Shown here: in pieces, positions 10,271-19,378 of the stretch
Layout: each line of letters starts with the position of its first letter
Position numbering within the stretch: the first letter of the stretch is position 1
NCBI RefSeq assembly: GCF_000712075.1
Contig: NZ_JONW01000006.1
Location: 1 to 64,000, forward strand
Source of the DNA: Caulobacter sp. UNC358MFTsu5.1
Lineage (GTDB): Bacteria > Pseudomonadota > Alphaproteobacteria > Caulobacterales > Caulobacteraceae
Length of the DNA stretch: 64,000 nucleotides
Direction of reading: 5' to 3'
The notes under the pieces: model-generated
The model's input: the letters and a program-made list of their open reading frames with translations, nothing else
Told to the model about the DNA's origin: nothing
Databases searched by the model: none
Position numbers and translations under genes: made by a program

Positions 10271-12856
10271 TCAGCCGGCCACGATGTTGACGATACGGTC
10301 TTTCACCACGATCACCTTGCGAACGGTCAGGCCCTCAAGGTGGGCCATGACGTTGTGATCCGCCAGAGCGATTTTCTCGACCTCGGCCTCGGCCGTGCCG
10401 GCCTTGACCTTGATCTCGCCGCGGCGCTTGCCGTTGATCTGGATCGGCAGCACGCGCTCGTCGTCGGCGGCCAGGGCGGGATCCGCCTTGGGCCAGGGCG
10501 CATCGACGACCATGCCGCTCTTGCCCAGCTGGGCCCAGGCTTCCTCGGCCAGGTGGGGCGTGAAGGGCGAGATCAGGCGGGCCAGGATCTCCAGGGCCTC
10601 GGCGCGGGCCGCCAGGACGCCTTGGGAGGCGCCTTCGGCCGGCGCGGACTTCAGCATGTTCAGGAATTCGTACAGGCGGGCCACGCCGCTGTTGAAGCGG
10701 AAGCCCTCGATGGAGTCGGTGACGAAGCCGATCAGGCGGTGCGCGCCCTTGCGCAGGGCCACGGCCGCCGCGTCGGCGTCGTCATGGGCGAAATCGCCGG
10801 CCGGCTGGCTCTCGAACTCGTTCCAGACCCGGTGGGTGAAGCGCCAGGAGCCTTCGACCCCGCTGTTGGTCCACTGCACGTCGCGTTCGGGCGGGCTGTC
10901 GCTCATCACGAACAGGCGCGCGGCGTCGACGCCGTAGGCCTCGAAGATGTCCTCGGGGGCGACGACGTTCTTCTTGGACTTCGACATCTTCTCGATGTCG
11001 CCGATGACGATCGGCTCGCCGGTCTTGGCGTGCTTGGCCGAGCGGCTGGCGCCTTCGACCGAGACGACCACGTCCGAGGGCTCGACCCACTCGCCGGCCG
11101 CGTTCTTGTAGGCCTCGTGGGTGACCATGCCCTGGGTGAACAGGCCGGCGAACGGCTCCTCCACCGAGACCAGGCCCTCGTCCTTCAGGGCGCGGGTGAT
11201 GAAGCGGGCGTACAGCAGGTGCAGCACCGCGTGCTCGACGCCGCCGATATACTGGTCGACGGGCATCCAGTGGTCGGCGGCGGCCTTGTCGATCGGCTCG
11301 GCGGCGGTCGGGTCGGTGAAGCGGGCGAAGTACCAGCTGCTGTCCACGAAGGTGTCCAGCGTGTCGGTCTCGCGCTCGGCCTTGCCGCCGCAGCTGGGGC
11401 AGGTGGTGTGGCGCCAGGTCGGGTGGCGCAGCAGCGGGTTGCCCGGCTTGTCGAAGGCGACGTCGTCGGGCAGCACCACCGGCAGCTGGTCTTCCGGCAC
11501 GCCCACGGGGCCGCAGGCCTCGCAGTGGATCACCGGGATCGGGCAGCCCCAGTAGCGCTGGCGCGAGACGCCCCAGTCGCGCAGGCGATAGACCGTCGCG
11601 CCCTGGCCCTGGTCCATGGCCTCGATGCGGTTGATCGCCTCGGTCTTGGCGGTCTCGATGTCCAGGCCGTCCAGGAATTCCGAGTTGAAGATCGCGCCGG
11701 GGCCGACATAGGCCTCCTTGCCGACCTGGAAGGTCGCGGCGTCCTCGCCCGGCGGCAGCACCACGGGCAGCACCGGCAGGTCGTACTTGCGGGCGAAGTC
11801 CAGGTCGCGCTGGTCGTGGGCCGGGCAGGCGAAGATCGCGCCCGTGCCGTAATCCATCAGGATGAAGTTGGCGATCCAGACCGGCAGGGTCTGGGTCGGG
11901 TCCAGCGGGTGGACCACGCGCAGGCCGGTGTCGCGGCCCAGCTTCTCGGCGCCCTCGATGTCGGCCTCCGAGGTGCCGCCCTTGCGGCATTCGGCGACGA
12001 AGGCGGCCACGGCCGGATCGGCCGCCGCCAGCTGCTCGGCCAGCGGGTGCTCGGGGGCGATGCCCACGAAGCTGGCGCCGAACAAGGTGTCGGGCCGGGT
12101 GGTGTAGACTTCCAGGCCGGCGTCATGGCCCGCCGGCGCCTTGCCGTCGAACTTGAAGGTGAACCGCAGGCCCTTGGACCGGCCGATCCAGTTCTCCTGC
12201 ATGATCCGGACCTTCTCGGGCCAGCGATCCAGGGTCTTCAGGCCGTCGATCAGGGCGTCGGCGTAGTCGGTGATCCGCAGGAACCACTGGGTCAGCTTGC
12301 GCTTCTCGACCGTCGCGCCCGAGCGCCAGCCCTTGCCGTCGATGACTTGCTCGTTGGCCAGGACGGTCATGTCGACCGGGTCCCAGTTGACCGAGGCTTC
12401 CTTGCGATAGACCAGGCCGCGCCTCAGCAGGCGCAGAAACCAGGCCTGCTGCTTGCCGTAGTATTCCGGGTCGCAGGTGGCGAATTCGCGCGACCAGTCG
12501 ACCGACAGCCCCAGGGCCTTCAGCTGCTCGCGCATGGCGGCGATGTTGTCGTAGGTCCAGCCCTTGGGGTGGACGCCGCGCTCCATGGCCGCGTTCTCGG
12601 CCGGCATGCCGAAGGCGTCCCAGCCCATCGGGTGCAGCACGTTGAAGCCCTGGGCGCGCTTGTAGCGGGCCACGACGTCGCCCATGGCGTAGTTGCGCAC
12701 GTGGCCCATGTGGATGCGCCCCGACGGGTAGGGGAACATCTCGAGCACGTAGTACTTCGGACGCGCGTCGGGGGCGATCGGCGTCAGGAAGGTGTTGGCG
12801 GTCGCCCAGGCGGCGCGCCACTTCGGCTCGGTGTCTTTGGGATTGTAGCGGGCCAT
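10271..12856 (-). CDS. leuS: Leucyl-tRNA synthetase
   Basis: LeuS charges tRNA-Leu. The 861-residue class I synthetase has the HIGH signature as HMGH in [13 protein letters not shown] near residue 49, the large CP1 editing insertion, a zinc-like CEACG/CPSCGG segment, and the KMSKSKKN loop that binds ATP. Length is standard. It is the first gene of leuS-lptE-holA on the minus strand; a DUF3576 lipoprotein gene lies 149 bp upstream behind a hairpin. Confidence 0.98.
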   Translation of the reverse strand: MARYNPKDTEPKWRAAWATANTFLTPIAPDARPKYYVLEMFPYPSGRIHMGHVRNYAMGDVVARYKRAQGFNVLHPMGWDAFGMPAENAAMERGVHPKGWTYDNIAAMREQLKALGLSVDWSREFATCDPEYYGKQQAWFLRLLRRGLVYRKEASVNWDPVDMTVLANEQVIDGKGWRSGATVEKRKLTQWFLRITDYADALIDGLKTLDRWPEKVRIMQENWIGRSKGLRFTFKFDGKAPAGHDAGLEVYTTRPDTLFGASFVGIAPEHPLAEQLAAADPAVAAFVAECRKGGTSEADIEGAEKLGRDTGLRVVHPLDPTQTLPVWIANFILMDYGTGAIFACPAHDQRDLDFARKYDLPVLPVVLPPGEDAATFQVGKEAYVGPGAIFNSEFLDGLDIETAKTEAINRIEAMDQGQGATVYRLRDWGVSRQRYWGCPIPVIHCEACGPVGVPEDQLPVVLPDDVAFDKPGNPLLRHPTWRHTTCPSCGGKAERETDTLDTFVDSSWYFARFTDPTAAEPIDKAAADHWMPVDQYIGGVEHAVLHLLYARFITRALKDEGLVSVEEPFAGLFTQGMVTHEAYKNAAGEWVEPSDVVVSVEGASRSAKHAKTGEPIVIGDIEKMSKSKKNVVAPEDIFEAYGVDAARLFVMSDSPPERDVQWTNSGVEGSWRFTHRVWNEFESQPAGDFAHDDADAAAVALRKGAHRLIGFVTDSIEGFRFNSGVARLYEFLNMLKSAPAEGASQGVLAARAEALEILARLISPFTPHLAEEAWAQLGKSGMVVDAPWPKADPALAADDERVLPIQINGKRRGEIKVKAGTAEAEVEKIALADHNVMAHLEGLTVRKVIVVKDRIVNIVAG

Positions 12857-12951
12857 GAAACCAGACTGTTCGTGCGGGGGCTCGCGCCCTCAGGCGCGGT
12901 CCGCGGAACTCATAAGCGGTTTCGGCCTGGGCGCGGTTCTAAAAATGCGAA

Positions 12952-12986
12952 CGGGAGCCTTTTGTCGCGCGGACAAAGGGCTCCCG
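12952..12986 (-). terminator. Terminator of the DUF3576 gene
   Basis: The arms CGGGAGCC and GGCTCCCG, extended by TTTGTC/GACAAA with one bulge, form a strong hairpin. On the minus strand it is followed within seven bases by five Ts, which suits termination after the DUF3576 gene and separates it from leuS. Confidence 0.6.
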
Positions 12987-13005
12987 CGAAGAACCAGGGC
13001 GGGCC

Positions 13006-13518
13006 CTAGTTCTTGATGTTGGAAAGTCGAAGCTGACGGGCGCGGGTCAGGATGGCGTTCTCGATGTCGGTCGCCGTCTGCTCGGTGGCGGCCGTATCGG
13101 TCCAGCCGCCCGAGGCGTCCTTGACCTGCTTGAAGATCGTGACGTTCAGGCCGTCGGCCCGCAGGCGGGTGTCCAGGATGTAGACCGTCGCCTTGAAGCG
13201 CTCGTCCGGCTTTTCCGGATTGGTGTACCAGTCGGTGACGATCACGCCGCCGTACGGGTCGGCCGAGGCCAGGGGCATGAAGGCCAGGGTGTCCAGGCTG
13301 GCGCGCCACAGGAAGCTGTTGACGCCGATGGCGCCGGCCTGCGGGGCCGACTTGCCGCCGCCACGTCCCTTGAAGGGATTGAACCCCGGCTCGTCGCTTT
13401 GGGTCGTGAACTGTCCGCCGCCCTTATTGCCGCCGCAGGCGGAAACCCCGGTCAGAACGGTCAACGCCAGAACGCCAGCGGCGACGCCGCGCAACACCGA
13501 CCCACGCTCAAACGCCAT
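13006..13518 (-). CDS. DUF3576 domain lipoprotein
   Basis: The 170-residue protein has a signal peptide and the lipobox LTGVSAC followed by GGNKGGG, so it is probably an outer-membrane or periplasmic lipoprotein. The body (VNSFLWRASLDTLAFMPL, ADPYGGVIVTDWY) is typical of the DUF3576 family found beside leuS in alphaproteobacteria. No enzyme motif is visible and the family function is unknown. ATG 13518 is chosen: it precedes a proper signal sequence and has GAGG seven bases upstream, whereas the longer frame adds an implausible Arg/Pro/Cys-rich tail. It is divergent from ntrZ. Confidence 0.87.
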   Translation of the reverse strand: MAFERGSVLRGVAAGVLALTVLTGVSACGGNKGGGQFTTQSDEPGFNPFKGRGGGKSAPQAGAIGVNSFLWRASLDTLAFMPLASADPYGGVIVTDWYTNPEKPDERFKATVYILDTRLRADGLNVTIFKQVKDASGGWTDTAATEQTATDIENAILTRARQLRLSNIKN

Positions 13519-13739
13519 AGTACCTCGCTCCAATGTATCACCCGGCGCCTTCGCGCGACCTGGCGCGCCCCCGCAGCCGGAAGCCGGTCTATAGCATGGT
13601 CGCGCTGCGTCAAAACAGGAATCGCGTGGCACGACCGCCACAGGCGCCGCTTGAATCGACTCCTGCGGCGTCTGGCGCAATCCAACTGCGGTTGACCGCG
13701 TTGTACTAGGGCCTTTAATCGATATTCAGGGAGCCCGCT

Positions 13740-13749
13740 CCTATATAGG
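13740..13749. promoter_or_regulatory. CCTATATAGG palindrome upstream of ntrZ
   Basis: This perfect 10-bp palindrome lies 46 bp upstream of the proposed ntrZ start. The same 10-mer occurs once more, at 17519-17528, upstream of the Tim44-like gene. It may be simply a symmetric -10 box. Confidence 0.4.
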
Positions 13750-13795
13750 GTTTTGACTCTACGAGGCGCGGGTTGAGGGATTGGGTTCGAGTAAG

Positions 13796-14212
13796 ATGTT
13801 CGCCGCACGGTACTTGATGGCAGGAGCCGCCGCGCTGATCCTGGTGGGATCGGCTTCGAGCGTCTATGCCCAGAGCAAGCCGCGCACGAGCACGCCCGAC
13901 TTCGCCGTGAAGAGCGACTTCAGCGCGCCGACCCCGACTGGCCCCTTCAATCCGCAGCAAGGCCCGAAGAAGTCCCTCAAATGGGACGACAAGAAGGGCA
14001 AGTGGGGCCTCAAGCTCGATCTCGAACAGCCCGTGGGCCGCGAGATGGAGGGCCGAGACGTCCAGGCCGGCGCCTACTACAGCGTCACCCCGTCGATCCG
14101 CGTCGGCGGCGCCGTGGCCCTGGGCGACCAGAACCCGGCCCTGGCGGCCCGCAAGAACGAAATCCAGGAGCCCGCCCCGCGGGTGAAGCTGGAAACCGCG
14201 TTCAAGTTCTAA
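13796..14212 (+). CDS. ntrZ: NtrZ family periplasmic regulatory protein
   Basis: The 138-residue protein starts with a signal peptide (MFAARYLMAGAAALILVG ... SSVYAQ) and then has a small periplasmic domain with SLKWDDKKGKWGLKLDLEQPVGRE. In Caulobacter crescentus NtrZ is a periplasmic protein that restrains the sensor kinase NtrY and so tunes NtrX and ChvGI envelope signalling. Identity is inferred from the sequence style and from the position beside the DUF3576-leuS-lptE-holA-parB block, where I recall the C. crescentus gene lying. ATG 13796 gives a clean signal peptide; a TTG at 13781 would add five residues. Confidence 0.75.
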   Translation: MFAARYLMAGAAALILVGSASSVYAQSKPRTSTPDFAVKSDFSAPTPTGPFNPQQGPKKSLKWDDKKGKWGLKLDLEQPVGREMEGRDVQAGAYYSVTPSIRVGGAVALGDQNPALAARKNEIQEPAPRVKLETAFKF

Positions 14213-14218
14213 GCTCGG

Positions 14219-14821
14219 CTAGGCGCTGAGCGCCTCCACCGCCGCGATCCCGACAATCCCCGTATCCAGCAGGCGCTCGACCGTGTCCGCGCGCACGCCC
14301 CCCAAGGCGTAGACCGGCGTCTCGACCGCCTGGACGATCCGCTCCAGGCCCTCGACGCCCAGCGGCGCGCCCGCCGAAGGGCTGCGGCTGGGGAAGACGG
14401 GCGAAACCACCAGGGCGTCGACGCCCTGGACCGCGCCCGACCGCGCGGCGGCCGCGTCGTGGGCGGCCAGGGTGATCAGCCAGTCCGGATGAGCGGCGCG
14501 CAGTCCGGGCGCTTCGGCGGCCAGGCGTTCCGGCAGGTGGACGCCGTCGGCCCCGATCGCCAGGGCCAGGCCCGCATCGGCCCCGACCAGCAGCGTCAGG
14601 CCGCGCCGCCGGGTGATCTCCCGCAGACGCGCGCCGCGCATCGCCGCGTCCGGCGCTCCGAAGGCGCGGAACACCACGGCGGACTCGGCGGGCAGGCGTT
14701 CGGCGACCGCTTCCGGATCGGGCGTCCGCTCGGGATCGGTGAAGAACAGCAGGTTCGGCAGCGCCTTTCCGCGCACCGGCCATGGGCGAAACCGCGCGGC
14801 CGTTCTAGACAGGGCTTCCAT
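14219..14821 (-). CDS. Thiamine phosphate synthase-like protein
   Basis: The protein of about 200 residues has the TIM-barrel layout of ThiE/TenI: LLFFTDPERTPDP at the N-terminus, GADGVHLPE in the middle, and the phosphate-binding end ALGGVRADTVERLLDTGIVGIAAVEAL. ThiE joins the thiazole and pyrimidine moieties of thiamine; TenI is a thiazole tautomerase. The HLPE motif and a spacing of about 200 residues fit either, and no other thi gene lies nearby. The ATG at 14821 avoids overlap with the divergent PLP-protein gene; a start at 14857 would add 12 residues and make the two ATGs overlap back to back. Confidence 0.75.
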   Translation of the reverse strand: MEALSRTAARFRPWPVRGKALPNLLFFTDPERTPDPEAVAERLPAESAVVFRAFGAPDAAMRGARLREITRRRGLTLLVGADAGLALAIGADGVHLPERLAAEAPGLRAAHPDWLITLAAHDAAAARSGAVQGVDALVVSPVFPSRSPSAGAPLGVEGLERIVQAVETPVYALGGVRADTVERLLDTGIVGIAAVEALSA

Positions 14822-14855
14822 CTCGTCGATCGCCTGTTCGCCCCGGTTCTCGCCC

Positions 14856-15500
14856 ATGCCTGACGCCTATACCTCGGTTCTGTCCCGTATCCAGGCCGCC
14901 GCCCTGGCCGCCGGTCGTCCGGCCGACGCGGTCACCCTGGTGGCGGTGTCCAAGCTGCAGCCCTGGGACCATATCGCGCCTGTTCTCGCCGCGGGCCAGC
15001 GGGTGTTCGGGGAAAATCGCGTCCAGGAGGCCATGGGCCGCTGGAGCGAGCGCCGTTCGCAGGTCGAGCTGCGCCTGATCGGACCCCTGCAGACGAACAA
15101 GGCTGGAGATGCCGTGGCCTTCTTCGACGTGATCGAGAGCCTCGACCGCGAGAAGTTGGCCCGGGTGCTGGCGGACGAGATCCAGGCCCAGGGCCGGGCG
15201 CCGCGCCTGTTCGTCCAGGTCAATACGGGCGAGGAGCCCCAGAAGGCGGGCGTCGCGCCCAGCGAGGCCGACGGCTTCATCGCCCTTTGCCGGGACCTGG
15301 ACCTGCCCGTGGAGGGCCTGATGTGCATCCCGCCGGCCGACCTGGACCCGGCCCCGCATTTCCGCCTGCTGGGCCAGATCGCGGCCCGCAACGGCCTTTC
15401 CAAGCTGTCGATGGGCATGAGCGACGATTTCGAGACCGCCATCGCCTGCGGCGCCACCTCGGTGCGGGTCGGCTCGGCGCTGTTCGGCGCGCGGACCTAG
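14856..15500 (+). CDS. YggS family pyridoxal phosphate homeostasis protein
   Basis: The 214-residue protein matches the YggS/PLPBP family, single-domain PLP-binding TIM barrels that buffer vitamin B6 and amino-acid pools without known catalysis. The PLP-anchoring lysine is K33 in VAVSKLQ; GENRVQEA, LIGPLQTNK and LSMGMSDDFETAIACG are the other family blocks, and the C-terminus VRVGSALFG binds phosphate. The ATG at 14856 gives the standard length; a longer upstream frame overlaps the ThiE-like gene. Its stop overlaps the end of the convergent L,D-transpeptidase gene by four bases. Confidence 0.93.
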   Translation: MPDAYTSVLSRIQAAALAAGRPADAVTLVAVSKLQPWDHIAPVLAAGQRVFGENRVQEAMGRWSERRSQVELRLIGPLQTNKAGDAVAFFDVIESLDREKLARVLADEIQAQGRAPRLFVQVNTGEEPQKAGVAPSEADGFIALCRDLDLPVEGLMCIPPADLDPAPHFRLLGQIAARNGLSKLSMGMSDDFETAIACGATSVRVGSALFGART

Positions 15501-16027
15501 CCGGCCGCGATCTCGACCGCGTCGCCCGGCCTGGCCGCCGCCAGCAGGGCTTCGACGTCCTCGCGCGCCAGGGCCACGCAGCCCTCGGTGCCGGGATAGC
15601 CGTCGCGGGTCAGGTGCAGGAAGATCGCCGAGCCCAGGCCGGGGACCGGCGGATCGTCGTTGTGTCCCAGCACCACCACGAGGTCGTAGACCCGGTCATC
15701 GCGCCACAGCCGCTCGGCGCTGGCGGGGTAGGGCAGTCCGACGGGCCGGTTGTAGGCCGGGTCGCCCGGAGCGTCGCACCAGCCGTCGTCCGCCGCCATC
15801 GGCCGGATCTCCAGCGCCGTCGCCGGGCCGTCCGGATAGACGTCGGGCCGATAGAGCACGTGGCGGATCGGCCAGGTCCCTGCCGGGCTGCGGTTGTCGC
15901 CTTCGCGCTTGTCGGCCGCGGCGATCACGCCGGCCTTGCCCAGGGCGGCGCGCCGGACCTGTCCGTCCCAGGCGATCTGGCCGTCCCAAGGGTCGGAGCC
16001 ATCGGGGCGGGCGCGAAAGATCGTCAA
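15497..16027 (-). CDS. L,D-transpeptidase family (YkuD) protein
   Basis: The 176-residue protein has the YkuD catalytic core: His138 in IFLHLT and Cys150 in PGTEGCVAL, the pair that forms 3-3 or protein-peptidoglycan crosslinks. There is no clear N-terminal signal peptide, so export is uncertain; some short YkuD proteins in alphaproteobacteria look the same. TTG 16027 is proposed because GGGAG lies about ten bases upstream and no ATG fits the conserved region. It is divergent from the envelope regulator cenR, which fits a cell-wall role. Confidence 0.82.
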   Translation of the reverse strand: MTIFRARPDGSDPWDGQIAWDGQVRRAALGKAGVIAAADKREGDNRSPAGTWPIRHVLYRPDVYPDGPATALEIRPMAADDGWCDAPGDPAYNRPVGLPYPASAERLWRDDRVYDLVVVLGHNDDPPVPGLGSAIFLHLTRDGYPGTEGCVALAREDVEALLAAARPGDAVEIAAG

Positions 16028-16112
16028 GACGGGGTCTCCCAAGGCGTTGTCTCTAAGAGCGTCATGCGACGCCAGACGAGAACCGCCTTGGCGCCGGGGG
16101 GCGCAGCGGTGC

Positions 16113-16811
16113 ATGTTCCCGCTCATGGCGCAACGCAAAACCCTTCTCCTGGTCGACGACGACGATGATCTGCGCGGGGCTCTGGCCGAGCAACTCGCCC
16201 TCCACGAGGAGTTCGCGGTCGCCGAGGCTCCGACGGCCGGCGAGGGCGTGCGGATGGCCAAGGAGCTCAAGCCCGACCTGGTCCTGCTGGACGTCGACCT
16301 GCCCGACATGGACGGCCGCGAGGCCTGCCGCCTGATGCGCAAGAACGGCGTCACCGCGCCGGTGATCATGCTGACGGCCGCCGCCAGCGACAGCGACACG
16401 ATCCTGGGCCTGGAATCGGGCGCCAACGACTATGTGACCAAGCCCTTCCGTTTCGGTGTGCTGCTGGCCCGCATCCGCGCCCAGCTGCGCAGCTACGAGG
16501 CTTCGGAAGACGCCCTGTTCCGTATCGGTCCCTACGAGTTCCGGCCCTCGGCCAAGCTGCTGATCGACGAGAAGCAGAAGAAGGTCCGGCTGACCGAGAA
16601 GGAAACCAACATCCTGAAGTACCTCTATCGCGCCGGCTCCAAGCCGGTGTCGCGCGAGGAGCTGCTGACCGAGGTCTGGGGTTACAACGCCGGGGTCACC
16701 ACCCACACGCTGGAGACCCACGTCTACCGCCTGCGCCAGAAGATCGAGCCCGATCCGGCCGTGGCGCGGATCCTGATCACCGAGATGGGCGGCTATCGGC
16801 TGCAACCGTGA
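16113..16811 (+). CDS. cenR: OmpR-type response regulator CenR
   Basis: The protein has a receiver domain (DDDDDL acidic pocket, phospho-acceptor Asp in LLLDVDLPDMDG, conserved Lys in VTKPFRFG) and an OmpR winged-helix output domain ending in RQKIEPDPAVARILITEMGGYRL. Sequence and its place next to secB match CenR, the essential response regulator of C. crescentus that with kinase CenK controls envelope integrity. The kinase gene is not in this window. ATG 16113 (232 residues) has an upstream G-rich ribosome site; ATG 16125 (MAQRK...) is the alternative. A strong bidirectional terminator follows. Confidence 0.85.
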   Translation: MFPLMAQRKTLLLVDDDDDLRGALAEQLALHEEFAVAEAPTAGEGVRMAKELKPDLVLLDVDLPDMDGREACRLMRKNGVTAPVIMLTAAASDSDTILGLESGANDYVTKPFRFGVLLARIRAQLRSYEASEDALFRIGPYEFRPSAKLLIDEKQKKVRLTEKETNILKYLYRAGSKPVSREELLTEVWGYNAGVTTHTLETHVYRLRQKIEPDPAVARILITEMGGYRLQP

Positions 16812-16818
16812 CTACGAT

Positions 16819-16844
16819 CGGGGACAGTCGCATGCGACTATCCC
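16819..16844. repeat. GGGGACA-type hairpin after cenR
   Basis: The arms GGGGACAGTCGCA and TGCGACTATCCCC are inverted repeats with one mismatch and no loop. The GGGGACA tip is shared with the nested repeats at 411-493 and 51049-51231. It lies 7 bp after the cenR stop and just before the terminator. Confidence 0.6.
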
Positions 16845-16853
16845 CAGCCCAGC

Positions 16854-16887
16854 AAAAAGCCCCGGCCGCCAAGCGGCCGGGGCTTTT
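16854..16887. terminator. Bidirectional terminator between cenR and secB
   Basis: A perfect 11-bp GC stem (GCCCCGGCCGC with its complement, loop CAA) is flanked by five As on the left and four Ts on the right, so it can act as an intrinsic terminator for both convergent genes. Confidence 0.85.
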
Positions 16888-16910
16888 GTCATTCAGCGCT
16901 GCGTTTGGGA

Positions 16911-17405
16911 TCAGGCGTTGCCGACCACCACGCCTTCGCTCTGGGCCTTGCGGGCCGCGTAGACGCCGGCGAAGTCGATCGGGTCGATCAGGAAGGGCGG
17001 GAAGCCGCCTTCGGTGGTGACGTCCGAGATCAGGCGACGGGCGTAGGGGAACAGGAAGCGCGGGCACTCGATCAGCAGCACCGGCTCCAGCTGGTCTTCC
17101 GGCACGCCGGCGATGTGGAACAGGCCGCCGTACATCACTTCGACGTGGAAGACGGGCTGGTCGTCGCGGGTGGCGCGGGCCGACAGCTTCAGGTCCACCT
17201 CGAACAGGCCGTCCTGGCGGCCGCGGGCGTTCATTTCCACGCCCATGTCGATGGCGGGCGGAGCGCCGCCGGCGCGCAGGGAGTCGGGGGCGTGCGGGCT
17301 CTCGAACGAGAAATCCCGGACGAATTGGGCGATGATGCGGATGCCGGTTTCGCTGGCCGCGGTGTCGTCCTGAGCGGCGGGCGGAGCGGCGGTCGTGTCG
17401 GTCAT
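16911..17405 (-). CDS. secB: Protein-export chaperone SecB
   Basis: SecB keeps preproteins unfolded and hands them to SecA. The 164-residue acidic protein shows the family core YVKDFSFE-like [24 protein letters not shown] and [19 protein letters not shown] near the C-terminus, followed by [11 protein letters not shown]. Length is normal. It is convergent with cenR and divergent from the Tim44-like gene, with a 173-bp promoter region between. Confidence 0.95.
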   Translation of the reverse strand: MTDTTAAPPAAQDDTAASETGIRIIAQFVRDFSFESPHAPDSLRAGGAPPAIDMGVEMNARGRQDGLFEVDLKLSARATRDDQPVFHVEVMYGGLFHIAGVPEDQLEPVLLIECPRFLFPYARRLISDVTTEGGFPPFLIDPIDFAGVYAARKAQSEGVVVGNA

Positions 17406-17518
17406 GTGCGATAAATCCGTATTCGGCGTCGAAATTGGCCGCTAGGAGAGAGCCGGGCTGCTAACACGCGGGCGGCTGGCGCGCAACGCCAGGCGCCTGA
17501 CGCGCGAGCCCGTAATCG

Positions 17519-17528
17519 CCTATATAGG
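17519..17528. promoter_or_regulatory. CCTATATAGG palindrome between secB and Tim44-like gene
   Basis: This is the second copy of the 10-bp palindrome also found upstream of ntrZ. It is 51 bp upstream of the Tim44-like GTG start and 114 bp from the secB start. Confidence 0.4.
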
Positions 17529-17578
17529 CAGGATGTTTCGTCCAGGTCGCGCACCTTGGCCAACGAGCGGAAAATATC

Positions 17579-18187
17579 GTGTCTAACGTGTTCGAATGGG
17601 TTGTCCTGGCGGTTTTGGCCGCGGTCATCCTCTATCAGCTCTACGCCACCCTGGGTCGCCGGGTCGGCCGCCAGCCCGAGGACGCCCCCGCGGTGGTCCC
17701 GGCCAACGGGCCGGCGCGCGACCTGAAGGCGCTGGAGACGCCGCCGGAAGCCCTGTCGGGCCTGGCCGCCCTGCGCGCCCGCCAGTCCGATTTCGACGTC
17801 GGCCATTTCCTGAGCGGCGCCCGCCAGGCGTACGAGATGATCGTCAAGGCGTTCACCGCCGGCGACCGCGAAACCCTGCGGCCGCTGCTGTCGTCGGACG
17901 TCATGGGCAATTTCGAGGCCGCCATCGCGGCCCGCGAGGCCCAGAACCGCGTCGAGAGCGCCGAATTCCTGGTCACGCCGCGCACCGACCTGGATTCCAT
18001 CACCGTCGAGGGCGACGTCGCCAAGGCGGTGGTCCGCATCCTGGCCGAAATCCGCACCCGCTCGACCAGCGCCGAGGGCGAGGCGGTCGACGATCGCCGC
18101 ACCGCCGACCTCTGGACCTTCCAGCGCGACCTGAAGAACAAGAACCCGAACTGGACCCTGGTCCGCGTCGACGTCGCGGAGGCGTGA
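17579..18187 (+). CDS. Tim44/TimA family putative adaptor protein
   Basis: The 202-residue protein has an N-terminal membrane segment (VFEWVVLAVLAAVILYQLYATLG) and then the Tim44-like domain: FLSGARQAYEMIVKAFTAGDRETLRPLLSSDV, a stretch highly typical of alphaproteobacterial homologues of mitochondrial Tim44. The bacterial proteins are inner-membrane anchored and of uncertain function, perhaps adaptors in protein traffic; proximity to secB is suggestive only. GTG 17579 is used because it immediately precedes the membrane segment. Its TGA overlaps the mltA ATG, so the two are coupled. Confidence 0.9.
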   Translation: MSNVFEWVVLAVLAAVILYQLYATLGRRVGRQPEDAPAVVPANGPARDLKALETPPEALSGLAALRARQSDFDVGHFLSGARQAYEMIVKAFTAGDRETLRPLLSSDVMGNFEAAIAAREAQNRVESAEFLVTPRTDLDSITVEGDVAKAVVRILAEIRTRSTSAEGEAVDDRRTADLWTFQRDLKNKNPNWTLVRVDVAEA

Positions 18188-19365
18188 TGCCGCGCCTTCC
18201 TGGTGTGCGAGGGGGGCTTGGCGCCGCCTTCGCCCTTCTGATGCTGGCGGCGTGTACGACCACGTCCGTGACGCCGACGGCGCCCGTCACGCCCACGGGC
18301 CCGACCCAGCCCCCGGTCACCCCGCCCGTGACGCCGGCCGAACCGGCGCGTCCCGTGTCGTTCGAGGACCTGCCCGGTTGGGCGCAGGAAGACCACCTGG
18401 GCGCCCTGGACGCCTTCCGCCAGGGCTGCGGCGTGGCCAAGGACCCGGCCATGGCCGAGGTCTGCCGCCAGGCCCGGGCCGAGCGGCCGGGCAACGACGC
18501 CGACGCCCGTCGCTTCCTCGAAACCCATTTCCGCCCCGAGGCCCTTCCCGGCCAGGGCCTGCTGACCGCCTATTTCGCCCCGGAGTACGAGGCGCGGATG
18601 TCGCGCTCGGCCGAGTTCAGCGCGCCGATGCGCGGCAAGCCGGCCGACCTGGTGACTGTGGACCTGGGCCAGTTCAATCCCGGCGGCGTGGGCCAGAAGA
18701 TCGCCGGCGAGGTCACCGGAGAAGTAGGGGGCGGCCAGGTGGTCCCCTATCCCGACCGCGCGGCCATCGAGGCCACGACCGAGACCCGGCCCCTGGCCTG
18801 GATGCGGCCGGAAGACCTGTTCTTCCTGCAGATCCAGGGCTCGGGCATCCTGGTGCTGCCGGACGGGCGCCGCGTGCGCGCCGCCTTCGCGGCTCATAAC
18901 GGTCGGCCGTTCGTCGGCATCGCCACGCCCATGCGCGATCGCGGCCTGCTGCCCGACAACAACACCTCCGGCGACGCCATCCGCACCTGGCTGGCCGACC
19001 ATCGCGGGCCCGAGGCCGACGCGATCATGCAGCTGAACCCGCGCTACGTGTTCTTCCAGACCCTGCCCGACGACGGCCGCCAGGCCGTGGGCGCGGCGGG
19101 AATCCCGCTGCCGGCCGGCCGGGCCGTCGCCGTGGACACCAGCAAGCACGCCCTGGGCGAGCTCTTCTGGCTGGACGCCGGCGCGCCCAAGCTGAGCGGG
19201 GCCTTCCCGACCTATCGCCGCCTGGCGCTGGCCCTGGACGTGGGCGGGGCGATCAAGGGCGACGTGCGGGCCGACCTCTACACCGGCACGGGCACGGCGG
19301 CCGGGGCGGAGGCGGGGCGCGTGCGCCACGACCTGCGCCTCTACCGTCTGGTCCCCAAGGGCTGA
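18187..19365 (+). CDS. mltA: Membrane-bound lytic murein transglycosylase A
   Basis: MltA cleaves peptidoglycan glycan strands with formation of 1,6-anhydro ends. The 392-residue protein has a signal peptide with lipobox LAAC, a Pro/Thr-rich linker, the MltA barrel domain (GLLTAYFAPEYEAR, LFFLQIQGSGILVLPDGR) and the C-terminal 3D domain with its conserved Asp in VAVDTSKHALGELFWLDA. Length is normal. It is coupled to the Tim44-like gene and followed after 13 bp by the smr gene, the same trio seen in many alphaproteobacteria. Confidence 0.94.
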   Translation: MPRLPGVRGGLGAAFALLMLAACTTTSVTPTAPVTPTGPTQPPVTPPVTPAEPARPVSFEDLPGWAQEDHLGALDAFRQGCGVAKDPAMAEVCRQARAERPGNDADARRFLETHFRPEALPGQGLLTAYFAPEYEARMSRSAEFSAPMRGKPADLVTVDLGQFNPGGVGQKIAGEVTGEVGGGQVVPYPDRAAIEATTETRPLAWMRPEDLFFLQIQGSGILVLPDGRRVRAAFAAHNGRPFVGIATPMRDRGLLPDNNTSGDAIRTWLADHRGPEADAIMQLNPRYVFFQTLPDDGRQAVGAAGIPLPAGRAVAVDTSKHALGELFWLDAGAPKLSGAFPTYRRLALALDVGGAIKGDVRADLYTGTGTAAGAEAGRVRHDLRLYRLVPKG

Positions 19366-19378
19366 TCGAGGGGCTGAG

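Noticed and set aside
9953..13009. A 1018-codon plus-strand frame opposite leuS.
   Set aside because: Composition (Gly, His, Val, Asp) is that of antisense GC-rich DNA, and leuS on the other strand is unmistakable.
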